DNA of 64,000 bases, taken from Echinococcus granulosus. Lineage: Eukaryota > Platyhelminthes > Cestoda > Cyclophyllidea > Taeniidae. The notes under the pieces are model-generated. The model was not told where the DNA came from. It worked only from the letters and a program-made list of their open reading frames with translations, and made no database searches. This document shows, in pieces, positions 1-12,200 of the stretch; position 1 is the stretch's first letter, and each line of letters starts with the position of its first letter. The position numbers and the translations under genes were made by a program. The stretch spans positions 273,301-337,300 of the forward strand of contig NW_020170450.1 in NCBI RefSeq assembly GCF_000524195.1, in the 5' to 3' direction.

Positions 1-58
1 ATGGATGGATGGATGGGTGGATGGATAAATAGGCGATTGCGTGGATGAATGGACAGAC
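1..58. repeat. GGAT/TGGA tetranucleotide repeat, degenerate
   Basis: The window opens inside an imperfect tract of GGAT units with variant units (GGGT, AAAT, GAAT). The same motif, in the opposite orientation, builds the large array at 25.25-26.14 kb and short patches near 4.0 and 45.6 kb. The left end of this tract lies outside the window. Confidence 0.85.
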
Positions 59-387
59 AAATCAAACGTCTTAATTAAGTTCTTACATCTCAGTAGAGAA
101 CCACTTCATCACTTTTACCACCACCTGCGTTATTTAATTTTGATATGAGTGTTAGACCAAGCCACAACTTTTTCTCAACCTACAACTAATAAATATTGAC
201 ACTTAATAAACACAACATGTTTAAATCAATCAGGTCCACAGAAATTCTGTTTGAGACCACGCTAATTAGAGCTGCTATCATCACTTACCCCCATCCAATG
301 AAACTGATGTAAGTCGTGTGTTTGTTTGTGCCAGTGTGTGTTTAATTCGATAAAGTGATGAAAAAATGGGGTTTCTCATTAGAAATA

Positions 388-394
388 GTGCGCA
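388..394 (-). promoter_or_regulatory. Metal-response-element-like core
   Basis: On the minus strand this reads TGCGCAC, which fits the MRE core TGCRCNC bound by MTF-1. It lies about 10 bp upstream of the TATA box of the Cys-rich gene. Only one copy was found, and a 7-bp motif can occur by chance, so it counts only because of its position. Confidence 0.35.
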
Positions 395-404
395 TTTTTG
401 TAGG

Positions 405-412
405 TATAAATA
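405..412 (+). promoter_or_regulatory. TATA box of the Cys-rich gene
   Basis: TATAAATA lies 72 bp upstream of the ATG at 484. With the usual 25-30 bp to initiation, transcription would start near 437-442 and leave a 5' UTR of about 45 nt. Confidence 0.7.
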
Positions 413-483
413 TGTTTCCAGATGAGGTTGCCTACACCTCAAGCCCAGTCGTATCTCCACGCACCCACACCGAAGCACCCAAA

Positions 484-794
484 ATGTGTAAACTTGGATG
501 CGGTCGTTGCGCCTACGGCTACGGGCCTGGTTACTGCTGTGATGACTGCTATGGATATGATTGTAACAACTTTTGCTGCGTGGTTACTCCATGCTGTAAG
601 TTGGTCTTCGCCTTCCTTTAACGTAATCTTCTCACCCTTTCCTACTACAGATTCCACTAAAGCCTGCGTCGGTGGCTGCTGCTACGGTGACCGTGAGTTT
701 AAACACATTTTCTAATCTCTCTTAATGTATTTCAGTAGTATATGCGTTCTGAATTTTCGTGGTTTTAGGCTGTCGATGCAAGAGGTACTGCTGA
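484..794 (+). CDS. Small Cys/Tyr/Gly-rich protein, 59 residues, three exons
   Basis: Exons 484-595, 651-692 and 769-794 join in phase across two tiny introns (55 and 76 bp) with good sites (GTAAGT...ACTACAG; GTGAGT...GTTTTAG). The product has 16 Cys, 7 Tyr and many Gly in 59 residues. It starts MCKLGCGRC and ends RCRCKRYC. Cys residues occur as CC pairs and CxC or CxxC spacings, and no signal peptide is visible. High Cys content without a leader, a TATA promoter and an MRE-like core suggest an intracellular metal-binding, metallothionein-like role. The many Tyr residues argue against a classical metallothionein and would also suit a cross-linked structural protein such as an eggshell component. 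I recognise no exact family. The gene structure is well supported; the function is a hypothesis. Confidence 0.75.
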
Positions 795-866
795 CTTTCC
801 AGGCGCCGAAAATTGAGATGATGTAGCACTATTGACTTTGTGTGATTGTTTATTTCCTTCGTGCTT

Positions 867-884
867 TTATATTGGCCAATATAA
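867..884. repeat. Perfect 18-bp palindrome with back-to-back CCAAT
   Basis: TTATATTGGCCAATATAA is its own reverse complement. It lies about 75 bp past the stop codon of the Cys-rich gene, in the presumed 3' UTR. It contains AATATA, a weak poly(A) signal variant, and two opposed CCAAT boxes, so it could be part of the 3' end signal or a dimeric binding site. Confidence 0.8.
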
Positions 885-2000
885 TTTTCGAATGGTTTAA
901 AATGCCTTTATGTTGGCGGGGGACGGCGCGAAGGGGACAGGGATATAGGCCTTAAAACAGAACAAGTTAAAAAGTCTCCCCAACTTTTTTGGTACTTAAG
1001 GCATGGCCACTGTCAAGTGTTGGTGTTAGTGGCAAGCGACTGCAATCCAAACCAACCAAACCCTCAATTTCTCAAATTGAGTACCACGCTGAAGAATCAC
1101 AGAAGGAAGGTATCTGTTAGGGATGCCTTAAGTTGCAAGAGGTTATCATGAGGGTTTAAAGCATTAGCCACAGTTGATAGGTAGAACATGTGCTTAAAGA
1201 AAAATAGGTAGAGAATGGTAAATTATGAAGAAAAAACTGAAAACCACAAGGTTTGAAAGAAGACTCAGATGCAGAAACTGGCATAACAAAATATTTTCTT
1301 CTAGTTAGTGTGAACAGAAGTGGGCTGTGTCACGTTGTGCACAATCTCATGATCAAATAAGGTCGCGAAGTCCTCTTTCACAACAAAAGCAAATAAAGAA
1401 AGTCTCTCCAAATATTTACTCTTTGAAATTGATTGGGAGGTGAACTAGAACAGGGTGGAACAGCATTTCTTACTCATCCTATTCCAGCTATGGGCCAAAT
1501 CGCCTCACGCGTTAGTTTTGTGATATGAAATCTTGTTAAAACACAAATAACATTTCCTCCCCTTTAATTAAGTCACTAAGGGAAAAAGAAGCTTTTGTTG
1601 TCCTTTCATATACTTGGTGTCTTGATAAACATTGCTGAAGCCTGGAGAGCCCGAGGTATCAACGAACGGAGCGACTGATTTACCAAGAAATGCAAGTCAA
1701 TCCACCCACCCATACGGTGATGATACATCTATTCTTGTCGCATTCAACCGTTCATGCATCCATCCACTTGTAACCCCACCTTTCATCGATTTTACTGGCT
1801 ATCAGGCCATCCAGGTCACCAGGAATGCATTCACCGCTCCTACCAACAGCCTGTCGTCCATCCAGGCATCATCAACAGATACGGCATATGTCCGATTCAG
1901 TATAAGACCATTTAAAACACACACGGGGCAGCCACTTTCAAGTTTTTTAAAATCTCTTACAAACTTCTCACCGCATGAATGCGCTTTTTCGACATTCACA
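885..2000. other. No gene recognised
   Basis: AT-rich sequence with short open frames on both strands, including one at 1632-2012 on the plus strand, which shows no splice context or recognisable motif. I see no RNA gene or repeat here. Confidence 0.5.
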
Positions 2001-2006
2001 TTTATT
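2001..2006 (-). terminator. Poly(A) signal AATAAA
   Basis: On the minus strand this reads AATAAA, about 165 nt past the stop codon of the minus-strand exon at 2170-2428. It fits a 3' end for that transcript. Confidence 0.45.
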
Positions 2007-2169
2007 ACTTAATTTTATCCACTTTTCCCATCAACACTTTGTGAAATAAAACCACAATCACATAAATTACAAAGTACTCATTTGAAATTTAAAATAATGC
2101 CTATATGAAGAACAAAAGTGGAGGGAGAGAGAGCGATAAACAGTGAAATCCAAATTGTTTTGTTTCAAT

Positions 2170-2428
2170 CTAACAATTTGCTGTGCTTACAAGAGCCACC
2201 AATGAGGAGGCGAAGAAATTTGAGTCGGTAAATGAAAGTGATGGTGGTAGGGAAGCCACCGTTTTGGACTTACGAATAGAGGAGAGAGAAGGCTCTCTGT
2301 TCCGCGTTGACGCAGCACCAGGGAAGTCGCTCATATCAGCGATGGAAGCGCTCCACTCACGATTTTTCGGACTGAATAGATGCCTCTTTCGAGGGCGTCT
2401 AGAGGGCAGGCTGGCAGTGCTGTACATC
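2170..2428 (-). CDS. Probable 3'-terminal coding exon of an unidentified gene
   Basis: Read on the minus strand, an acceptor ending in CATCAG at 2429-2430 opens 86 codons ending in TAG (2172-2170). The exon begins with the last base of a codon, so an upstream exon is expected. The peptide is rich in Ser, Arg and Pro (for example RRPRKRHLFSPKNREW, then SIRKSKTVASLPPSLSF), typical of a disordered, phosphorylatable C-terminus, and it ends in a hydrophobic stretch before TANC. Codon choice looks coding-like, and an AATAAA follows at a suitable distance. The plus-strand frame here (2183-2449) is probably the shadow. No family was recognised, and the preceding exons were not found. Confidence 0.42.
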
Positions 2429-3723
2429 CTGATGGCGTTAACTTTATAAGAAAGTCATTCAAATGTGATATCAATATTCTGTGTTTATCGCATGGTACAT
2501 TTATATTTGTTTAAATATATATGTGGTAGTGAATCGCATCAATGTCCCGACGACGTGGACCTCTGTCCACGGTCGTAGCTTCTCAGGCCTTCTCACCGCT
2601 GAACGTTTGCATTATCTTCAAGGAAAGTGTAAATTTTTTGAGATAAAAAGTGACACATTTGCCTATCAATGACATTGCATCACAACTGACCGGTCATCGG
2701 GTTAAAATAAACTACTTTTTGACTCCATCTTAAAATGCCACCTATTGCCTAGTGAAGAGTACAGCGCGGCAAAGCCCGAATCCATCTCCCTCTAAACAGT
2801 TCCAAGGGGTTAGGAGTGAGCGCACTGATGTGCTGGATGTAGAGTTGTAAACATACATAACCGGAGGAAAGGGAAGAAAAGTAATGCTGAGTTTGCATGC
2901 TAGTCGGAGGACCGGATATCTGACACCAAGGTGCCATTTATATGGGATTTTAAAGTTTTCAATTTACGCATATGGACAACGCTTTCACCACAAGACGAAT
3001 TTATTTTCTAGAAGCACACATTCATGCACACAGAGCGCATGGGTAACAACTCACATGCTTAAATGCAGGACATTTGGAATCGGTAATAAAGTGAGGCAGG
3101 ATTCGAAAGGCAGATAGATCGACTATGCCTTGTAATTGGAGTTATGGTGCAAATGGGATCTGGCCATAAGTCGGTAATTCATTTTGACAAAAATAAAATT
3201 TGAATTCAACTGGGCGCCACTTTCTACTGAATAGCTCATATAAGTAGACAAGACAACAAATAAAACAAAAAGAGGGCCGAAATTATTGGCTGAACTGCTC
3301 AACATCAAGAAACTGGAAGCACGTGATATACATAGAGTAAAATTGAGACTAACAGCAATACCAACAGGCGTTATTAACACCCTACAGCGTGAACTTTCGG
3401 CACATTTGACGCTAAGTTGAATAGCTAACGCTCAGGTCAGACATTGTGGTGTAACTTTACTGACTTTAACAACAATATTTGTTGAGTATAGAGCATCTAT
3501 TGGTACTACATGAGATAGAATTCGTAAAATTTTATTAGTTTGGTTTATTTTGGAGGTAATTCGTGGATATTTTCCCAGAAGAGTGCCCAAATTTATAATT
3601 AGTTCGTTATTTTCTACTAATGGAAGTAATTTTTACAAAAACCAAACCAATTTATGAAGGATTAAACGAAATGGAGTAGGGAGGACAATGTGAAACATCA
3701 AAGACTGCCGAGAGTGTGACCAG

Positions 3724-3920
3724 CGAATACACGAACTGAACTTTTGACCGAGAACTTCAATTTTGCTCTGGCACGCAGTCTTGATCGAATCTGGAGCACG
3801 CAAATGCGACGCATCCACGAGTCACGCGAGGAAGCAGATCTGAGGTTAATGGAGACTAAGGCATCAGAGGGGGATGGTTTGAGTGAGTCCAAAGTAGATA
3901 CATTTAGCCATTCAAATTAG
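3724..3920 (+). CDS. Possible coding exon, helical/charged peptide
   Basis: An open frame of about 65 codons follows an AG at 3722-3723. It can end at a GTGAGT donor (exon end 3879) or run to TAG at 3918-3920. The peptide contains NFALARSLDRIWSTQMRRI and ESREEADLRLMETKASEGDG, an amphipathic, coiled-coil-like composition unlike random translation. The acceptor lacks a pyrimidine tract, and open antisense frames cover the same bases, so this is only a candidate. No homolog was recognised. Confidence 0.25.
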
Positions 3921-3995
3921 CCAAAAGTACAAAATGATGTGACCTGGATGGTGCTTCCAACAATACCAACTTAAGCAGATAGGCAAAGTAAAGAA

Positions 3996-4060
3996 TTTAT
4001 ATCGATGGATGGATATAGGACGGGCGGATGGGTAGATACGGGATGAATGCAGAACAGACG
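3996..4060. repeat. Degenerate GGAT patch
   Basis: Short run of GGATGGAT, GGGCGGATGGGTAGAT and related units, resembling the repeat at the window start. Too diverged to count units reliably. Confidence 0.5.
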
Positions 4061-7000
4061 TCTTCACATCGCATATTTTGCATTCAGTGAATGAATACCC
4101 TCCAATATCGGGGACCGGAGTCTTGCGACAACGTCCTGCAGTTATTTTGATTAAATTTTCGCAAAGAATAAATACTTCTTATTTTAAAATTAACCTAACA
4201 CCAATTTGGACTATGCGACCCCGATAGTTTCGGGCAATAAAGGCATCGACCTTTACCACTTATGCCAATCAAGAAACCAGTGGGAAAGGTAGGCAAACTT
4301 TTAATGAACTGGAAAATTTGATTTACCAAACCGCACCAATTTAATTAGCTAATGCTAATCATTTACGCCCGTTTTCTAATGTGAGAAATCCTCCAACAAA
4401 TTAATTTCTCCACTGTCAGTATGTATGGAGGCCATAATCACAAAGAAACTACAAAGTAAACAAGTAATTTTTTGGAGAAAAGATAAGCACAGGCAAATTG
4501 AGGATTATTATGAGTGCAAATTAAGAGGTGTTTCTAATTTCTACTCATAAATGAACTAATCTTGGTTGCAATTACCAACCATTTTCTTTGTCTTAAAAAA
4601 GGTTTCGGAAATTTAGAATGAAATTATTTTTTTCCTCCAATGGTAATACCAGGTGAAGTTTTCGGCAGTTGATAATTAAAATGAGACTGATAAATGTACG
4701 AAAATTGGTGAATCTAGAATCATTAATGAAATTGGAAAAAAGGGACTTACCCTAGTCACCTAGTGAGACTGGACTACAAATAATGAATGGAGGTAGTATG
4801 CGCAAATTCTGTGTACATGCACTCAAGCATTTGATTGGTCAATTCGTGAACCAATCATTGAAGCAAGTGCGACCATGGCAATTAACCGCGTCCGATGTCA
4901 TAGCAACAGAAAATGGAGAAATGGTGATAAAGTGTACGTTTCCTTTTTTTCGCTGCTTTTCTAACTACGTGAATAATCACCTCCTACTGATGGGGAGAGT
5001 GCGGTGTGGTAGGGACCTTGAGAGCACGCAAAATCGATTGTGCTTTTCTTCTCTACTTGAGGTCACACTGGCTGTGGATGCCAGAAAGCACGCGTTTTGA
5101 GTATGCCTAGGATAGAGTCAATAAGAGGTGGTATATTTTTCCAGCTGTTAGGCTATTAAAGTGCGGGAATTGAGAAGGTTGATATGACACTAGTTCAAAT
5201 TAAAGAGAAGGTCATGCCCTGAACACAATTTATGGAGAAGCCGCGGATGCTTTACCGTAACATCTCATTTAAAACCGCAGCAATTTGGGAGACAGTTGCT
5301 CACTGCACACTCACGTCACCACTAATGGGAGGAAACAGCCCCGAAAGGTGATGGTCAAGTACTCACGACGATTTCCCCCTGGAATGGTATCCAAATGGGA
5401 AGGACAAACAACCCGCGATATACGGTAGACACCAGAGAGGCAAAACCGATCCGGTAACCACGCAAACGCATGTCACCCGTCCGTGGTAGAAGGGATTAGC
5501 AATCTGGTGGACAAGGTGCTTCATCTACCCCACCCCGCCTCACTTTACCTCAAGACGAAGGTGACGGTGGTGGGGGGCAACATGGATGATGAGTTGAACA
5601 CCGTTGCCTGGTGGAAGGAATGAAGGAAACCACAGATGCGACGTCCTCTTAACCACGATCCATCCTATGCCACCTTATCAGCACTCCATGCTTGATGGTT
5701 TGAAGCTCTTCTTTGCGGACGAAGAACAAGAACGTTCGACAAACTCGGTGACAGCATGAAACACCCAATTCTGCACAACACTTTGTCTCCGGAAGCAGGG
5801 AACCAGACCTAGTTCCAGCTACCTCCATTCCTATCCATCATTTGTCACCCAACTGTCTCTGCCCTACCTCGCATATGATCCTGCGGGTGGCTGACGCTGC
5901 TGGCAGGATAGGTGAAACATCATCACAGTGGTGAAAGGGAAGGGGGGGCGGGTTCGGAAATCGAGAACAAAGCGCGGTGGAGTCTTTCTCGCACTCCAAC
6001 CAAAATGTGATCGTGTTTTCTCACGAGTAAGACATGTGGTGTGCGATATAAAGTCATGAGTTGTAGTGTCTTGTGAGTACTTTGTCCTCTCCTTCCCCTC
6101 CTCCCCCCCCCCCTCGGTTAACCGATTTATGCTAATCCTGACTGCTCATGGAGATCAAGTTTCTCTCGCACGCACCTCAAAGGATGTGATGCGCTATCTT
6201 TGACTGCGGGGGTAGATCTCAATGCTGAACTAACTACCCAAGGAGTGGATGATTACTCCTGAACATGCGACTCATCGGTCCACCAGAGTATGCAGAGGTT
6301 TGGGAGGGGGTGGGGGTGATGAAACGGTGAGTGCTAGAGAAGTTTTGAAGAGCAAAGCAGACGGGCAGATCATGAAACCCACCTGTCAATACAAATCAGT
6401 CAATGAGTCAGACAGTACGTCAACAACAGCGCCTAAAGTGCAGATGACGATTAAAAGAGTTCAAGCGAGAGGTGTCACCGACATGCAGGAGGCGGGGGCG
6501 GGGTCCACGTGCCCAGCCACCTTCACAATTGATGTGCAATTCAACAATGACCTCTCGTCGGCATGACAGCCGAAGTCCACAAGAATGGAGGGTTGCTACC
6601 TAAGTGGCAGAGCCTCCAACTTGGAGTTATTCACCACCAAAACAACGATTGTTCACTTCAACCACCTCAAAAGGACACGACATCTTGTTGCTGCACGCCG
6701 TGACCCCTGAAGGAGTTACACACCGAACACCCCAACACATCAGTTAAGTTGTCAACTGGCTGAGTGTCAGACCTGAAACGCTATCCACAGCGAGTTTACA
6801 AGACAGATTAGGGAGAATTGAGCACCAACGCTGGGTGGAAGCTAAACCACCTCCTCAGGCGCCGATGCGATCAAGTCGATGTATCGAAGATACGCCCTCG
6901 ATAAATCGAGAAAACATGGATTGAGGGGCGGTGAACTAGGCGCAACCACCCTGAGGGGCAAATGATCCCATCGTTTCGAGAATTCACCGACCTGTCGAGC

Positions 7001-8690
7001 GTTGAATGCCAACGATGACTTCGACAGTAATTTGCACCCGGGTAAAACTGCGCCCACACCTTAGGAACTACTCCCACCTTGGAATGAGCCAACGGTCGAC
7101 CTGTGCTCCGTTTCAAGTTCTCGCGCATGTGAGATCAACCACCAGTAGACCGCGGAGCAAGTGAATATCGAGTTTCAGGAGAAAATGAAGTGAAGGAAGG
7201 GTGGTGCACCCAACACCAACCTCCAAAAACGCAAATCAATCCGATAAACAATTTGATCTGTTATCCCTTGAACATCAACGAAGAAATAGGCACAGTCAAC
7301 CCGCCAAATACGAGTCTTCAACTAATTCCCACACCTCCATTTAATTTAAGACACTGAATATCCCTCATGACCAACTAATCAGACATCAGAAGACAAGTCG
7401 GGGACGCTGCAGCCGCTCATCACAGAGACCGCCGAAAGGTAACCCACTTTAATTCCATTCACTTCAATCAAGCACAAGACGATCCGAGCACTGCAAGGTG
7501 ACGGGACCCTCACCTCTAGGTTAAAAGCACTACACCCGCTCGGCACTAGTAGGAGTGCACCCCAAACCGCTGACCTGACGCCACCCCTACATCAGCAATT
7601 TTGCACTATGAAATCTGATACTACTGATTACCCTTTAGTAGCATTAAAATATTCAAAGTAAGCCCCCTCCAGCAGTAGAAGAGATAAGGAGTAAAGGTTT
7701 ACTTTAGAATTTTGGCAAAAAAATAAAGATCAAGATGGAGCTGATAAAGACAAAAAATCTTGAGTCGACATTAAGGTAAAAAAAGACTACCTGTTTACAA
7801 GCACTGTGGAGAGAAGTAGTAGCGAAGCAGAGGGATTACCGCAAGTACTCCATCCCTCCAGCTTCCAGCTGCCAAGGGGAAGAAGGGACATCGAAACCTT
7901 TGCCGGTTAAACGACGCTATGAAATCTGTAAAATCCACGCTTTCGTTTGCGTGCACGCCTCGCAAAGCATAAACCTGCACCTCACTCTGTCGGTGCGGTG
8001 CGTTGGTGCTCTCTCCTCTCTACGAGGCTCTCTACAAGGCACAAAGTGGCGTCAATCCATTGCCATATGAGGCTTCATCGTCATCGTGATTCCTATCAAT
8101 CCTCCATTTCGAGCACTCATACGGGAAACCTCAAGTTCTATCCGACAGACGTGACTCTGTACCGAGAGGGAAGAAAATTGCCATAAAATCTTCTTCGTAT
8201 CCTGAGAAGAGGAAAAATTTGTCCTAACGGCAAATCACACCAAGATGAATGGTAGAGCCCGTCCGAGAAGACCATCCACCGTTTCTAGAAATGAAGACCA
8301 AACACCTATCGCTACGGCAGGAGCAGGTGCCGCAGTAGTGTTCCATGTTAGCCATGGAAGCAACTGAATTGATAGATGACACCTCATCTCTCCACCTCGC
8401 TTCATGAAATCGCGCCACAAGCTTTGGGATGCACAAACTGGGTGGCTGACTTGTGTTGAAAAGTAAATTTTGCGTTTCATCGTCAGTTGATTAAAACAAC
8501 GAACAGCCATCCTCTAACGCCCACTTCACCCACTACCTGCTCCACACCTTCGAAGACAGGCACCGCTTTGCCAGGCACAAGATTACGCTTGCTCTGATTG
8601 ACCAAAAGCGCGTCTTTTCAGTGGAACTTGTTCCCTCACTGAAAGTCAGACACCAATCACGGATGAGACCTACAATCTGTCCCTCTTCAG
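4061..8690. other. No gene recognised; C11 tract near 6.1 kb
   Basis: Mixed composition, locally GT/CA- and G-rich. There is a run of 11 C at 6103-6113. Isolated open frames sit next to donor-like sites, for example an ATG-started frame at 4783 and another at 6249 that ends at GTGAGT. None links in phase to a convincing partner exon, so none is called as a gene. Confidence 0.4.
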
Positions 8691-9278
8691 GAATTAAGAC
8701 TGGTGAATCAGTCAAAGAAAGGAGAGGTGCTATTCGTGACCTCAGGAGATACCACCACCACCACAACAGAGGATCTAGTACCACAAAGACCTACTCATGA
8801 GAAGACCTCGCCTCACCTGTCCCTCGTGCTTGATGGAACTTCGCCAAGTGACAGCTACCTTGACACACCTCGTAAACGAAAGCTGACACGACAGAAACGA
8901 AGGCGGGTAGGTTGTGTTCTGCTTTCGAAGGCCACACTTCGGTAGAAAGGGAATTCACAAGCTTGCGTCCTTTACACAGAGCTTCTTGGCATCAAGGACG
9001 TGGGCCTCTGAAGGCCTTATGATTTGCGATTACTCCGGCCGGGCGGAATCCAACAGGCTCCACAGTCACAGACAAACAGTTGTACAATCGTTCGTATCAG
9101 TGGATAGTGCCAGGAGTAAAGCAGTTTTAGGGGCACTTTTGGCAGTTCTTCAACATTTGCCACAAAAACCGCACTAACTTACTTGATTACCTTACAGAAA
9201 ATTAAAACAACTTCTGGGAAGGCATCATCATCAAGTTTGCAGGTTGCAGTTCAGCTGACCAGTGGAGTGACACCGCAG
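8691..9278 (+). CDS. Possible pair of internal exons, basic nuclear-type protein
   Basis: Exon 8691-8906 (72 codons) follows a good acceptor (TCTGTCCCTCTTCAG) and ends at GTAGGT. Exon 9198-9278 (27 codons) follows CCTTACAG and ends at GTAACC. Both have phase 0 at each end, so they join cleanly. The joined peptide has a Thr run, an acidic/Pro section and then a strongly basic cluster, TPRKRKLTRQKRRR, like a bipartite nuclear localisation signal, followed by a Ser-rich part. No flanking exons or domain were recognised. Another frame is open for 101 codons across 8495-8797, so the reading frame here is disputed. Confidence 0.3.
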
Positions 9279-12200
9279 GTAACCACAATTCTTCCCGAAG
9301 AGGGATTCAAGTTTCAACGAGTACCTCGGGACAACGCGATGAGTGAGAGGGGAGAGATGTTAACCAATGACTCCTTCGAAAGATGGAACTGGTGCACATC
9401 AGCAATTAAGATGCAGATTTGTTTGAATGGTTCGGGTGGCCTGGATTCTTCAAGATACTTCCATTTGATTCAGCAAACAAACGGAGAACAGAACGAGTAT
9501 TCAGCACTCAAAAAAGGGGACAGAGACACCCTGCAAATCGTAGAACGCTTCCATCGAGTGTAGGCATCCAAAACCTTGGGAATTGGATTATCACGAGAAT
9601 GTTAAAGGTTCGCTTTCCAGAAATCACATTCGTAGAACACTTTCAAGTTGACATCTCTCCCAATTTTCCTCACAAAAGGCAGACGAGGAGAGGCGATCCT
9701 ACTAAAGGATGGATTTCCATAGCAGAGAACACGAAATTCATCCCAAATGGATACAAGTTCAGACAGCCTTTCGACAAATTGAAATCCTCCAAATGCATGG
9801 CGCCTTGAAGACGTTTTGCTTTGAAGACCTCGGAATGTCCAAATGAGGGTCAAAAATGAAAGGCGAATTGGCTTCCATAAATGGATAAAGTTTAAGTAAA
9901 AGCACACGCGATTGACCACTTCCAAAGACAGAAGACACCCTGAAATACCACAGTGGTATTGAAAGATATTCGCTGCTCCAAGGGAACCAAAAAGTTTGGA
10001 ATGAACTTTCACCTGACTTCACTAGGTAATACCCGGACTGGTCCTAGTTACGATAGGAGGCAGCAACTCGAACCCGCTGCCAATCACAGAGAAGTTACAT
10101 CTTTAGGGTGGGTTGAGGAATTGATGCATTCAAGGCAAAGCATCAAACGAAGTCCCAAGAAGATAGCCAAACGAAAGTCGGAGGCGTAGAAAAATTCAAA
10201 ATGAGACGAATGAACTCCCAGTTTCTTAGGAGCACCGATAAAAAAGCTTGAATACCACAGAATATAGGTGCTTTTTTCCAGTCATCGTCTCCACAGGATC
10301 CAATGGAAAGATCCGGATGTTTCAGATCAAACATTCCAGACTCGCTCCTGCGTTAGTGGGTGGTTGTTGTCCATCCTATCGGAGTGGAGCTGAAGAACCC
10401 TACAAATAAAGGAAGATGTCTGAGTACGTGGACCACAGTGGTAGAACTTCGAAGGCATTCTCAACCCGATTTGACGAAGGAAAGTCAAAAATCAAAATCA
10501 GGAAATGCCATTCTCCTGCTGATCCTTACCAGAAATTCTTCGTTACTTCTTGAAACCGGATTCAATGAAGTCTGCTGGCAAAGCCTTCAAAAAGCACTCT
10601 TGAACGGTATCCGAGGCAGTGTGAGCGCTCAGATCGTCGTATTATTCATCCACTATTCAAGAAGGCCATTCCAGATTACGACATTCATGAGTGAACTTAG
10701 AGACAGAATTTGAAGTAAATTCCCCCTCTGAAGCGGAATAAGGTGAGGGAGGACCAAGGCGGCTCCGACATTTAAAAGAACGCCGCCTTTAAAAAAAATT
10801 TTATCCAAGGCCCGCGGGTACGTCGGAGGTAATCTTTGATCTTCGTCCCGGAATTTTGACGTCAAAAGCCATCAACAAAGAAGCAATAGTGAGAAATGAA
10901 AGAAGCCGCCTCTTGAAGAGGTTTCCCAAAGATATCTCCCAGTCCGACCGAACAAAATGACCCTAGAATAAGCCATTCAGAGTGGAAAATTCCATTGAGA
11001 TAATTCTCCATTGAAATAGATGCCAAATATAGGGGAAAATTTGCAAAGACCCCTCTTGGGGAGGCTCAAGAAAGAATTCAGCATCATGAAGCGGCACTAC
11101 TTAGAGGATATTTACTGTGCCCATTTCCAAAGAGATATTTTTGCAAATATTTTCACCCCGATTTGAGGCAATATGAGATCCCGCTGGATACAAACGGTCC
11201 TCAACAGAGAGTTCAATCACCATCGCAAATTCCGATTCAGAAACTTCAAATCTGAATTGCGTCACAAAGCAGCAAAATGCAACAAAACTGCGCGAAATAT
11301 GACTTTTCAAACAGCTCCATTTGCAATTTCACTAGGACGACCAACTTAACCGGAAGTGTCTTGAACATCTTGATGCTTTGGTAAAGACAAGTCTGATGAA
11401 TTCGAAGGCAATTTCACTGAACACGTCTATTGGAAGCACAGTTATCCGCAAAACTCACAGTATCAGAAGAATAAAAACATTCATTTAATTGTTGCTTTTA
11501 CAATTTCGCTTCAACCTCGTCAAGATTTGCCGTCTAGTTTCTTCACCTGTAAAGTCAAAAAGCGTTACCATCAAACAAGTGGTCATTTCAAAGTCCAGGC
11601 CCATGCAGGCGCTGGTGGATGCGTCCCCAACGTCAGATTTTGAACTATAATATACCTAACGACCAAGCAATGGCAGCGGATGAAAGAGCCTCTCAAAGCT
11701 TACACCAGTCTGGTTTCACAAGCCCCCTCACCGGTGTAAAAAACTAGATCTGGCTACTTAGGTAGTAGACCATTAAAAACAACCGATAGCCATGAAACCG
11801 GATGACTTACTGGAACCGGTTCCAACTACTCTCAACTTCTAAACTGTAGTAAGTGAATGAATCAGTCAAGCAAAAGACCCACAATGCCCAATAGATGAAC
11901 GCTTTCTCTGTATTACATGAACGTCAAAACGAAGGAGCGCTTTATGTAACCAATAATAAATCTACAGCGATCTAAACGAACATCGTCTCGATAGATCGAT
12001 CAGTATGAAGCCTCCTGAGCACCTTGACACGAGCCATTTACCAAGTAGAAGCTTCATCATAAAGAAAGCCTAATCTTCTTTTCAAAAAAAAAAAAGATTT
12101 CCCAACAGAGGCCGAGGCAAAAAATGAGCCAGGAAAAAGTGGATGGATGAACAATAAAACTTGCGGGATGAAAAACAAAAAAGTTAATCAATCAGTACAA

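Noticed and set aside
3633..3892. Minus-strand ORFs opposite the 3.7-kb plus exon candidate
   Set aside because: No AG acceptor lies upstream on the minus strand, and the plus-strand peptide is more protein-like; treated as shadows.
9183..10713. Plus and minus ORFs of 115-135 codons
   Set aside because: Open frames occur on both strands at once, no domain is visible and no consistent splice context exists; base composition explains the shortage of stops.
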